Part shown: positions 44,284-52,316 of the stretch, one piece after another
Position numbering within the stretch: the stretch's first letter is position 1
Layout: every line of letters starts with the position of its first letter
DNA from: Bdellovibrionales bacterium
Lineage (GTDB): Bacteria; Bdellovibrionota; Bdellovibrionia; Bdellovibrionales; UBA1609
DNA length: 64,000 bases
Reading direction: 5' to 3'
Assembly: GCA_016716765.1 (NCBI GenBank)
Contig: JADJVA010000004.1
Span: 372,001 to 436,000, forward strand
Notes under the pieces: generated by a model
The model's database searches: none
Seen by the model: the letters and a program-made list of their open reading frames with translations, nothing else
What the model was told of the DNA's origin: nothing
Translations under genes and position numbers: made by a program

Positions 44284-44853
44284 TCAATTCGGGGCAATTT
44301 TAGTTTTGAGGCGTTTGTTGTTGAGTTTATTTAAACTTGGTCGATCCGTGCTTGCTACACTGCTTGAAGAACGCTTAGCGAGAGGTTCTTCATCAGAAAG
44401 CTCCATCGATTCTTCAAAAAAGAGATCTTCCTTGTTATTTACCTGTGTGTTATTTAAGTGGTCTTCTCCCTCGCCGGTTCTAGAAATTCCAGCATCGCCC
44501 ATTCCCATGTCAACTTCTAGAAGTTCCTTTGATGGCTTGGTTTCGTCGCTTGCCGCCAGAGGCGAATTCCTTTTTCGACCTCGGAGGGAAGTTGGAACCT
44601 CAACTTCGCCGCTGATGCTCTCCCGTAAAATCCCCGCTTGCGTACCGTTTTCGTCAATCAGCGAATTGAAATCCAATTTTGTTTCTTTCCGCTTAATGTT
44701 AAGAGCAGAATCGGAAGCTGGCAGTCGTTCGTTAAAAATTAGTTTTTCATTTCGTCGACCTACTTTGGATGTTTCGCGAGCATCAGCAGAAACTGCAGAG
44801 ACACTCAGCAGCAGCCCAACAACAAAATATGATAGTGTAAAGTAAGCTTTCAT
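44284..44853 (-). CDS. Exported Ser/Glu/Lys-rich protein of unknown function
   Basis: 189 residues from ATG 44853, with GGAGAG just upstream. The N-terminus is a convincing signal peptide (AYFTLSYFVVGLLLSVSAVSADA). The rest is low-complexity and charged, with stretches of Ser, Glu and Lys (SLRGRKRNSP, LFFEESMELSDEEPLAKRSSSS), so it is probably disordered. A similar-length open frame on the plus strand is its shadow. No function can be inferred. Confidence 0.7.
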   Translation of the reverse strand: MKAYFTLSYFVVGLLLSVSAVSADARETSKVGRRNEKLIFNERLPASDSALNIKRKETKLDFNSLIDENGTQAGILRESISGEVEVPTSLRGRKRNSPLAASDETKPSKELLEVDMGMGDAGISRTGEGEDHLNNTQVNNKEDLFFEESMELSDEEPLAKRSSSSVASTDRPSLNKLNNKRLKTKIAPN

Positions 44854-44960
44854 TTCGCTCTCCATCGTATTGAAAACAAGCGTTTATCATCAATCATTTC
44901 TGACTTGCGCCCAATGCCTATTAGCCTAGCGAAGCTCCATCTCGCCTTACATATGTGAAT

Positions 44961-45191
44961 TTAAAATGCAACAGGGGTGCCATCGAAAAGTCGTCTTATT
45001 TCAGCACTCGCGAGCCTGAATTGATTAAACTTTAGACAGCCCCCCGTCTGACATATTGAACTGTCAATGGTATTGACAGCGAAATTCACATAAACTGGCC
45101 TGCTTGATTGTTGTGCCAAACTCCAAGGGTGCATGGCTGGATCAAATCTCAGGAATTCAGGATCGAGGGCTGGCGGGAGCAATACGGGCAT
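44961..45191 (-). CDS. Short open frame directly after the cyclase gene, uncertain
   Basis: ATG 45191 follows the cyclase TGA with no gap and encodes 76 residues without signal peptide or recognised domain (a Cys pair in SICQTGGCLKF). Immediate adjacency could allow coupled translation, but a chance frame is equally possible. The rest of the interval 44854-45191 holds nothing I can support. Confidence 0.35.
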   Translation of the reverse strand: MPVLLPPALDPEFLRFDPAMHPWSLAQQSSRPVYVNFAVNTIDSSICQTGGCLKFNQFRLASAEIRRLFDGTPVAF

Positions 45192-46649
45192 TCAGGATGC
45201 CTTCGACTTTTCGGCAATATTTTTAAGCAGGAGATTTTGATCCAAGCTATGTCCGCAGTTACGACACCTAAGCACAAAAAATCCTGTGTCATTTTTGTCG
45301 ATATGCATGACTTGGCTACATTTCGGGCAATCCAAAATACCCATGCTATCTAAGGACCTAGTCTCAGCTGTCGTTATCATTTCAAAAACTTGAATCACAT
45401 CACTTTCGAATCCCTTTAAACTTTTCTTCCCAATGAATTCAAACTGGAACTCAGAATTTGATTTTAGAACATCAACGAGATCATGTGGAACTAGAATCTG
45501 TCCGGGACTTGCAATGCCACAAAGTCGACTCGCGAGATTAATCACCGGACCAATAGCCGTATAACTATGAAAATACCTTCTATTGCCATAAAATCCAACG
45601 TTGGCAAATCCAGTGGCGATACCAATTCGAATTTCTAAGGGTTTGAGCCAATTTACCTCATAAAATTCTTGGTCCAAGGATACTCTTTCTCGAATTTCGA
45701 TAGCTGCCCTCAATACTCTCTCGATGTAGTCAGGATAGGAGACGGGATCGTTTGAAAAAGCCAAGAGCCCGTCTCCCAAAAATTTATCAATAGTAATATC
45801 GTATTTAAGAAGAACTCTGGCAGAATCCATCATAAAATGGCTGATAACCCTTGTAACCTTGTCTTTATCTATTCTGGATACTCGCTCCGTTGAATTCACA
45901 ATATCCACAAATATGGCACATATATTTGAACGATGAACGCTGTCCGTCAGAAGCACTTGATTGGTGCGGATGGCCTCGACAACCTGAGGGGAAAACTGAC
46001 GACTTAATTCAGTCAACTTCAGCGCTTCATTCGTCTTCTCATCAATTATTTTGCCACGAGAAATAATTTCCTCGCGCAGCAGCTGGCGACTCTCTACCTC
46101 CTTTCGCCTCAGTCTCTCTGATAAAATTCTTAAGAAAATCGATATCACAATAGTGCCGGAAATAAAAAATATATTGAGCACCACGGTATGGCTATTGTTG
46201 TTATTTTGATTTAAAAAGATGGAACCAAAAAAATAGGGAAGAAAAATTGTTCCGATAGATGCAAAAAAGAAACGCCATGTCCACGGAATAAATGAGATTG
46301 ATCCAATTGTTATGAGATTTAGACCCGCATAATAAGGGGTGCTCCAGTCTCCAATTCTATACACCATATAATAAATAATCAATGCGAGACCGGAAATATA
46401 AAAGAGCGCAAGCAATTGGGCATCATAAAAACTTTGAATTCGTTTGAACTGAAATCGAGTGTAGAGACTCAAAGGAACAACCATAGAGCGCACAATCAAA
46501 AATTCCCATTTCATATCTGGGACATATACGAAATCGCAAATCCAAAAGGCTAAAAACAGCGGTACAACCATCATATGCGTGATGACAGCCAGGATAGCCT
46601 TTGTTTCGCGAAGTTTTTCCTGATTCCGAATGCTATCTATCTGCTTCAT
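45192..46649 (-). CDS. Membrane-bound class III nucleotide cyclase with C-terminal zinc ribbon
   Basis: 485 residues from ATG 46649. About six hydrophobic helices (residues about 20-180) lead through a coiled linker to a class III cyclase domain (about 240-400). Its two metal Asp are in FVDIVNST and FLGDGLLAF, the substrate Lys is in DKFLGDG, and the transition-state residues are in AIGPVINLASRL. The Lys plus Thr (SYTAIG) combination favours ATP, so cAMP is the likely product. A C-terminal zinc ribbon (CPKCSQVM and CRNCGHSL) is unusual. The start lies just after the stop of the PilZ-methyltransferase gene, with no close ribosome site. cNMP-binding domains occur at 5659-6630 in this window. 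Confidence 0.88.
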   Translation of the reverse strand: MKQIDSIRNQEKLRETKAILAVITHMMVVPLFLAFWICDFVYVPDMKWEFLIVRSMVVPLSLYTRFQFKRIQSFYDAQLLALFYISGLALIIYYMVYRIGDWSTPYYAGLNLITIGSISFIPWTWRFFFASIGTIFLPYFFGSIFLNQNNNNSHTVVLNIFFISGTIVISIFLRILSERLRRKEVESRQLLREEIISRGKIIDEKTNEALKLTELSRQFSPQVVEAIRTNQVLLTDSVHRSNICAIFVDIVNSTERVSRIDKDKVTRVISHFMMDSARVLLKYDITIDKFLGDGLLAFSNDPVSYPDYIERVLRAAIEIRERVSLDQEFYEVNWLKPLEIRIGIATGFANVGFYGNRRYFHSYTAIGPVINLASRLCGIASPGQILVPHDLVDVLKSNSEFQFEFIGKKSLKGFESDVIQVFEMITTAETRSLDSMGILDCPKCSQVMHIDKNDTGFFVLRCRNCGHSLDQNLLLKNIAEKSKAS

Positions 46650-46660
46650 GAATACTGTGG

Positions 46661-48097
46661 TTAAGCTTTCCTTATAACACAAAAAAGGTTGATGCCCAGA
46701 TTTTCAGACTCAATACTGAGTTTTCCTCCGATGTTTTCAAAAAGGGACTGCAAGTCATTAGATGACCGATAAATAAGGTGCCAATCAAGGGCCAGATCCA
46801 TAATCACTTCATTTGGATTGGCTAAATTAAAATTGCCAATGATCAGTGATCCACCAGATCGAAGTGACTTGAACAACTTGACTGCTGCCAACTGTGCAAC
46901 TGGATCAGACAAATAGTCAAAAAGCCCTGCGCAATAAATAATATCGTAATCGCCCCCTTCAATGCCTCGGGCAATCACATTCTTCATTGCCTTGTGAATA
47001 AAGTGAAACGAAAATTGGTGAGGGTGTCCGAGCCCAACTTCCTTGATTGATCGTTGCGCATACTTCAAAGCACCTTTGTCTTGATCAAGTAGATCAACGT
47101 GAAGAGATCTGTTATTAAATTCCTTCACTTCAGAAATCAACTTAACCCATTCTCGCGACGGCCCACAAGCAACGGAAAGAATTCGGAGTTCTTCGTTCGA
47201 TCTGTCTCTGAGAATGTTGCTAATCTTAAGTGTCAAGTAATCAGCTCTGTTCCGAACGGCTTGAGCGGCCGGCTCCCTTACGCTGTAATACTGAAGACAA
47301 CGGGCGAACAAGGAGTTTCCTATGTTCTCCGATCTATAGATGAGGTTCATCATTTCAAAATCACCCGCATATCCCAAGGGTTTATGATAAACACGGTGAG
47401 CAAAGGGCGATTGATGAATCAATCCACATAACTTGCTGCGAAACAATTCAACCAATACTTTTCGCGATTCTGCCGGGAGATCTACGAGAGGCTCTGCCAG
47501 CCGCTGATAGTGTTTTGGAAATTCCTCGCCTATGTATGTCCCGATGATTGGTATCAAAGTGTTTTCGAATTCTGCCATACGCCGCCCATCAAGCTCTTCG
47601 TTTGATTTTGTCAAAGAGTTCACCCGACTCTGAAGTTCCTCAAACCAATCTTTGAGTTGGTAAATAAGAAGCCTGGCTTTCTCCGGTATGACCTCAAGCT
47701 GTCTAAATCTCTGATCGTGAGCTTTCAGTATATCTTGCGCTTGACGAACAGCCTGAACTCGTTCGACGTGAATCGGCTCTCCCAGAACTTCAAAAGCCAC
47801 CTTCACATTTCCATCTTCAAGCTCCTCACTTCGAGCGACCCTAAGGTGAAGATCTGCGACGACTACACCGTCAAAAATCAGTTGAGTTTCACGGTACTCG
47901 TTCGTCTCGGGAGTTTCTTTGTCAACGAGAATAGCTATTCCAAATGCGGAGAAATCCGTTACTTCATAGTAAGTTCCATTGATGACCAAGTAACAAATTT
48001 CATCATCGATAGAATAGCGATCCTGCCGAATGACATGCAGAGTCCGCGCAGACTGAATCGGGGAAACATCAATTTCATCATGAGCCGTTTTACTCAT
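46661..48097 (-). CDS. PilZ-domain and SAM-dependent methyltransferase fusion (PhcB-like)
   Basis: 478 residues. The N-terminal about 110 residues form a PilZ-like domain (VIRQDRYSID, and VTDFSAFGIAI for DxSxxG). A linker helix leads to a C-terminal SAM-dependent methyltransferase: HKPLGYAGDFEMMNLIYRS, ILSVACGPSREWVKL (motif I) and LHVDLLDQD. The GYAGD-x-MMN signature is found in proteins annotated as 3-hydroxypalmitate methyl ester (extracellular factor) biosynthesis enzymes related to PhcB. The product might thus be a fatty acid methyl ester signal made under c-di-GMP control; this is inference. GAGGAGG lies before the ATG. The cyclase follows with a 11-base gap. Confidence 0.8.
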   Translation of the reverse strand: MSKTAHDEIDVSPIQSARTLHVIRQDRYSIDDEICYLVINGTYYEVTDFSAFGIAILVDKETPETNEYRETQLIFDGVVVADLHLRVARSEELEDGNVKVAFEVLGEPIHVERVQAVRQAQDILKAHDQRFRQLEVIPEKARLLIYQLKDWFEELQSRVNSLTKSNEELDGRRMAEFENTLIPIIGTYIGEEFPKHYQRLAEPLVDLPAESRKVLVELFRSKLCGLIHQSPFAHRVYHKPLGYAGDFEMMNLIYRSENIGNSLFARCLQYYSVREPAAQAVRNRADYLTLKISNILRDRSNEELRILSVACGPSREWVKLISEVKEFNNRSLHVDLLDQDKGALKYAQRSIKEVGLGHPHQFSFHFIHKAMKNVIARGIEGGDYDIIYCAGLFDYLSDPVAQLAAVKLFKSLRSGGSLIIGNFNLANPNEVIMDLALDWHLIYRSSNDLQSLFENIGGKLSIESENLGINLFCVIRKA

Positions 48098-48270
48098 TGC
48101 AAAACCTCCTCGTCACAAGCACTTATCGGTAATTACTAGGTATTTACTTATATATATTTATTTGATTTGTGACACAATGAGACGACTTATTTCCTCATTA
48201 GACAGCAGCCAACTCTTGGGTAAACTCGACTGAGGTCAGTGTAATGGGTTGCACAGAAGTGTATGAGTCA

Positions 48271-48310
48271 ATTTCTAGTGAAGTTCACTTTATTGAACTT
48301 CACTAGAAAT
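48271..48310. promoter_or_regulatory. Perfect 17-bp inverted repeat upstream of esterase gene
   Basis: ATTTCTAGTGAAGTTCA (48271-48287), loop CTTTAT, and its exact reverse complement (48294-48310). It ends 24 bases before the start codon. No T run follows, so it is not an ordinary terminator; an operator or a 5' leader hairpin is more likely. Confidence 0.75.
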
Positions 48311-48334
48311 TTGGTTTTGAGAGGAGGTTTTACT

Positions 48335-49258
48335 ATGTCGCACAAGAAAATTGCGATTTTACAGTGGGCATTTCTTGGCATGCTTATCAGTTTGTCTTTA
48401 AAGATCTGGGGCCATGAGTTTCGTCCTGAATTGAGACAGAGCGGCCAAGGTCAGCCGAGTGAAAACGATCGCCTTTTTGTCCCCGAGCACTTAGCTGGAG
48501 ACCAGCCCGAACTGTTGGTCGCACTTCATGGGTGCCTCCAATCCGCTGAGGAGTTCGAAAAGGGAGCTCAGCTCAATTCCATCGCCCAAAGACTGGGGTT
48601 CTTGGTGTTTTATCCACAACAAAAACCTCTTCGGGATCCTTTGGGTTGTTGGAAGTGGTTCGAACCCTCTAATCAAAGAGTTGGCCAGGGAGAACCAGAT
48701 GAAATCATGAAAAAAATTGAGATCGTGAAGAGAAAATACTCAGTTGGAAAAGTTTTTTTGACCGGGATGTCTTCCGGAGGAGCCATGACTAGCATTCTTT
48801 TGGCCTGTTATCCTCAGTACTTTTCGGGAGGTGCCATTCACTCGGGGATACCCTATGGGATTGCGTCTAACAGGCAAGAGGGTACGGAAGTCATGAGGTC
48901 GGGTCCAATGGCAGCAAAAGGAAAAAATGAGGAATGCAATACCCAGACATTTGAAGGAAGAGTGATGGTCATTCATGGTCTCGGAGACAAAGTTGTTCAT
49001 ATAGAAAATTCTAGGAGAATTCAGGACGACTTTAGTCATCAATATGATTTTAGTGAAGAGAGGACGATTGAGGCCTCTGCGGGCAGACACTCTTATCGCT
49101 ACAAGGACATCTACCTTGCCAACCAGCTACGCACTCGCTTGATTTTAGTTGATGGGCTTGGCCATGCCTGGAGCGGGGGCAATGGAAGTCTCCCTTTTAA
49201 CGACGAGAGAGGCCCAAGCGCCGGAGCCTTGATGTGGGAGTTTTTTCATTTGAATTGA
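48335..49258 (+). CDS. Exported PHB-depolymerase-like esterase
   Basis: 307 residues from ATG 48335, after GAGGAGG; the upstream part of the open frame is the inverted repeat. A signal segment (AFLGMLISLSLKIWG) precedes an alpha/beta hydrolase of the Esterase_phd/LpqC type: LVALHGCLQSAEEF (oxyanion hole), LTGMSSGGAMTSIL with the nucleophile Ser, and GLGHAWSGG with the catalytic His. Such enzymes cleave polyhydroxybutyrate or related aliphatic or feruloyl esters. Export suggests action on external or periplasmic polymers. No partner gene is adjacent on this strand. Confidence 0.88.
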   Translation: MSHKKIAILQWAFLGMLISLSLKIWGHEFRPELRQSGQGQPSENDRLFVPEHLAGDQPELLVALHGCLQSAEEFEKGAQLNSIAQRLGFLVFYPQQKPLRDPLGCWKWFEPSNQRVGQGEPDEIMKKIEIVKRKYSVGKVFLTGMSSGGAMTSILLACYPQYFSGGAIHSGIPYGIASNRQEGTEVMRSGPMAAKGKNEECNTQTFEGRVMVIHGLGDKVVHIENSRRIQDDFSHQYDFSEERTIEASAGRHSYRYKDIYLANQLRTRLILVDGLGHAWSGGNGSLPFNDERGPSAGALMWEFFHLN

Positions 49259-49302
49259 GTAAGTTCACTTTCGGTCACTTTGAATTGCGGTTTGCAGACA
49301 GG

Positions 49303-50220
49303 CTAGAATGCATATGAAAGAGCGAGAAAAGCTTCAAAAAATAGAATTTTTGGATCGCTGTTTGGAATGAGGCCGAGACGCAAATCAGGAACAATCCAGA
49401 GTGAGCCCGGAGCCGGAATGTTCCACCCAAGAGCGCCATAGGTCAAAGCATAGAACGAGGGCCCACTGTCTTCCACAGACAAGGGAATCCCATCATCAAT
49501 GACAATTCTGGATTGATTTCCTTTTGCCACTTCAATTCCGCCTCCCCACCAAAAGGAATCCAATGGATCTGAGTAGAGCTTAGCTAAGACACCCGCCCCA
49601 ACAAATTTTTGCTCGATTGTCAGCTGAGCTGGGCGAAGGGCATTTATGGCTCCTTTCAGTTTCGCTTCTCCTCCAAAATTGGTCGAACGAAAAGAAACAT
49701 AGGGACGCAACATCATTTTCCGACTCCAAGGAATATCCATAAAGGCCGAAAAGAAAAATGTTGTGCTTTCCAAGCTTGAAATTTCATAGATATCCTGGCT
49801 TGATGTCGAAAAATTTCTGGCTCCTTGTTGCATATACGTGCCGACAAATGCGAGTCCTAAGGAGTATTTGTTCGTATAAATTCTTTTTCCTATCAAATTT
49901 CCGTCCACTCTTTCAGAAATGCTTGAGCGGGAGATGTCGCTGCTTAAGATATACCCTCCCCTCCTCTCGCCTTCAAAAGACACAAGAACCTTTCGGAATA
50001 GGCCATAAGTGTTGGGGGAGATAACGACCTTGTCTCCGCGGTTCAAATTCGTAATCTTGCGAGATTTAACAGAGGGCTTTTCGTAAACTGTAAGTTCTTC
50101 ATGCACTTGAAGATCTAACACGGCACGGGCCTCTTCAGCTCCAAAAATGAAAAGGAGAAAGAATGTGACCACACCGAATGAAGTTTTGGTTAAATTCGTT
50201 CTCATTGACATTGAAAGCAT
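49303..50220 (-). CDS. Exported SH3-like and beta-barrel protein
   Basis: 305 residues from ATG 50220, which has AGGAG only two bases upstream; ATG 50211 has better spacing. A signal peptide (FGVVTFFLLFIFGAEEARA) precedes an SH3-like domain (LTVYEKPSVKSRKITNLNRGDKVVI, about residues 45-100). The C-terminal about 190 residues have alternating strands and end in LALSYAF, an outer-membrane barrel style terminus ending in Phe. It may bind the wall with its SH3-like part and sit in the outer membrane. Function unknown. Confidence 0.75.
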   Translation of the reverse strand: MLSMSMRTNLTKTSFGVVTFFLLFIFGAEEARAVLDLQVHEELTVYEKPSVKSRKITNLNRGDKVVISPNTYGLFRKVLVSFEGERRGGYILSSDISRSSISERVDGNLIGKRIYTNKYSLGLAFVGTYMQQGARNFSTSSQDIYEISSLESTTFFFSAFMDIPWSRKMMLRPYVSFRSTNFGGEAKLKGAINALRPAQLTIEQKFVGAGVLAKLYSDPLDSFWWGGGIEVAKGNQSRIVIDDGIPLSVEDSGPSFYALTYGALGWNIPAPGSLWIVPDLRLGLIPNSDPKILFFEAFLALSYAF

Positions 50221-50415
50221 GGCTCCTGGAATTACAAAACACTGCAGGCTCTGCCTATTTAAAGTAACAGATGGCATTTAGGGCTTCTGCCTTTTTGACA
50301 TCACTGGACCTAAAAATCTGGTCTTCAGTCGAAAAAAGGAGGGAAACGAGATATCGGTCCACAAACCAAGTATTTTATTGACGCGGCAGCATAAAATAAA
50401 TAGTGTGGCCGCCCT

Positions 50416-51000
50416 ATGACTCGAACAAAAATAGCCCCTGTTATAATTCACCTGAAAGAGCTTCCTGACGAAGGTCAGACGTACTCTTTTACTCAAGAAC
50501 ATCGCGAAATGAAGGCCGCCCTTGCGGATCTCGTCCAAGACAATGCCTTTGAAATTCAGATCAATTTCCTGCCTTCAGGAGGAGTTTACCTTCTTTCGGG
50601 TTTCATCAAGGCCAAGATGAATCTGGCCTGTTATCGCTGCGCCATCGACTTCAAGCTTGATGTAAACGAGAAAATTAACGAGATCCTCGTCATTGAGGAG
50701 GAGAGACCGCGAGGGTCCCACTCGGCCCGAGTCAATCATTCTTCTGAATTGCAGCAAGACGCTCCTTCTGTTTCGTCAATTCCAACTGGAATTTTCAATA
50801 TCGGTCCTCTTATCCATGAAATTATTGCCTTGGCCGAGCCCATTCAACCAAAGGCAAGAGTTGATTGCGATGATAGCTGCGAGAATCTCAAGGAGGCCTA
50901 CGAGAAAGGCTGGCTGACAGGATCTGTCGAAGAGGACTCAAATGGCTCTCAGTCCCCTAATCCGTTCACCGTGTTAAAGGATTTAAAATTAAATCGTTGA
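50416..51000 (+). CDS. YceD/DUF177-family protein
   Basis: 194 residues. The DUF177 pattern is present: a central LACYRCAIDFKLDVNEKINEIL with the paired Cys, and a C-terminal CDDSCENLKEAYEKGW that resembles the terminal Cys motif. Members are encoded directly before rpmF in many bacteria and are linked to 23S rRNA or large-subunit metabolism. Here rpmF follows after 96 bases, so the classic order is kept. It begins the lipid-synthesis run to 55758. Confidence 0.88.
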   Translation: MTRTKIAPVIIHLKELPDEGQTYSFTQEHREMKAALADLVQDNAFEIQINFLPSGGVYLLSGFIKAKMNLACYRCAIDFKLDVNEKINEILVIEEERPRGSHSARVNHSSELQQDAPSVSSIPTGIFNIGPLIHEIIALAEPIQPKARVDCDDSCENLKEAYEKGWLTGSVEEDSNGSQSPNPFTVLKDLKLNR

Positions 51001-51096
51001 TTTTAGGCTCCATTTGGATAACTTATAGCGCCTTGAAATTTTGGTGGATGAACTGGGCCTAGAAAACACAAAGGCCCCTAACAGCAGGTAAATATT

Positions 51097-51276
51097 ATGC
51101 CATGTCCAAAGAAAAAAACTTCACGCATGCGTAAGGGCCATCGGCGTTCTCACGACAAAGCGAAGCACTCAGCGGTTCATAACTGTCCCAACTGTGGAGC
51201 CATGTACCGTCCCCATAGAGTTTGCCACTCTTGTGGATACTACAAAGGCACCGAAGTCGTTGCGACTCAGGCCTAA
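51097..51276 (+). CDS. rpmF: 50S ribosomal protein L32
   Basis: 59 residues read directly from the sequence: MPCPKKKTSRMRKGHRRSHD begins it, then HNCPNCGAMYRPHRVCHSCGYY with the CxxC...CxxC zinc ribbon, and a short acidic end. This is the normal length and layout of L32. It lies between the YceD gene and fabH (35 bases before the fabH ATG), as expected. Confidence 0.97.
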   Translation: MPCPKKKTSRMRKGHRRSHDKAKHSAVHNCPNCGAMYRPHRVCHSCGYYKGTEVVATQA

Positions 51277-51311
51277 CGACAAAGTTAGTATTGTTCACGG
51301 GGAGGAACAGC

Positions 51312-52313
51312 ATGGTAATAAGCTCGACTTATAGAACCCGCATAGCGGGTACCGGCTCCTATTTGCCCGAGAAACTATTAACTAACTTTGATTTAGAAAA
51401 GTGTGTTGACACGTCTGATTCTTGGATTCGGGAAAGGACGGGTATTGTCCATCGTCATATTGCAGCGAAGGGAGAATTCACAAGTGATCTCGCCTTTCAA
51501 GCATCAGTAAGAGCTCTAGAGATGGCCGAGATGAAGGCAAGCGATATTGATATGATCATTTTCGCAACGGTATCGCCTGATCAGGTTATGCCTAACACGG
51601 CCTGTGTCCTTCAGCAGAAGTTGGGAGCTCGGGACTGCATGGCGGTTGATATTTCAGCGGCCTGCTCAGGTTTTGTTTACGCCATGGCGATAGCGGATCA
51701 ATTCATTCGAACGGGCCCGAATAAAACCGTTCTCGTTGTTGGCGCTGAAATACTTCATCCTTATGTGAACTATAAAGATCGTGACACCTGTATTCTTTTT
51801 GGAGATGCCGCGGGCGCAGCTATTTTGACTCGCGCAAACGAGAGTGATGATTCGACGATTTATAGTCATCACCTCCACGCTGACGGCTCGATCTCTGATC
51901 TTTTTGTGCTGCCTAGCGGAGGATCGGCCATGCCGTTTTCCCAAGAAGTCCTCGACAGCGGCTCTCACTACGTACGCATGAAGGGCCGTGAGATTTTCAA
52001 GAATGCCGTGCGCACAATGAGCCAGGCCTGCCAGGAGGCCCTCGAATTTAATAAAATGGATCCAAGCCAGGTCAGTTGGGTTATTCCTCACCAAGCCAAT
52101 GTTCGAATCATTGAAGCCGTGGCTAAGCATTTTGGGATTCCTATGGAAAAGGTGATAGTCGAAATTGCAGATATGGGGAATACTTCTGCCGCCACGGTAC
52201 CGGTGGCCTTCGATCGCGCTGTGCGGGATGGGCGAATCCAGCGTGGGCAGAACTTGCTATTTACAGCTTTCGGAGCAGGCATTACAAGTGGAAGCCTTTT
52301 AGCGAGGTTTTAA
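51312..52313 (+). CDS. fabH: 3-oxoacyl-ACP synthase III
   Basis: 333 residues from ATG 51312, preceded by GGAGGA; the longer open frame upstream overlaps rpmF. The thiolase-fold triad is complete: Cys in DISAACSGFVYAM, His in VIPHQANVRI and Asn in MGNTSAATVPVA. It condenses acetyl-CoA (or branched primers) with malonyl-ACP to start fatty acid synthesis. plsX, which commonly sits between rpmF and fabH, is not present in this gap. fabD follows three bases after the stop. Confidence 0.97.
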   Translation: MVISSTYRTRIAGTGSYLPEKLLTNFDLEKCVDTSDSWIRERTGIVHRHIAAKGEFTSDLAFQASVRALEMAEMKASDIDMIIFATVSPDQVMPNTACVLQQKLGARDCMAVDISAACSGFVYAMAIADQFIRTGPNKTVLVVGAEILHPYVNYKDRDTCILFGDAAGAAILTRANESDDSTIYSHHLHADGSISDLFVLPSGGSAMPFSQEVLDSGSHYVRMKGREIFKNAVRTMSQACQEALEFNKMDPSQVSWVIPHQANVRIIEAVAKHFGIPMEKVIVEIADMGNTSAATVPVAFDRAVRDGRIQRGQNLLFTAFGAGITSGSLLARF

Positions 52314-52316
52314 AAA

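Noticed and set aside
44258..44845. Plus-strand frame of 195 codons
   Set aside because: Shadow of the minus-strand gene 44284-44853, which has a signal peptide and ribosome site.
51222..51311. Longer N-terminus for fabH
   Set aside because: Overlaps rpmF; ATG 51312 has a strong ribosome site and gives the normal FabH length.
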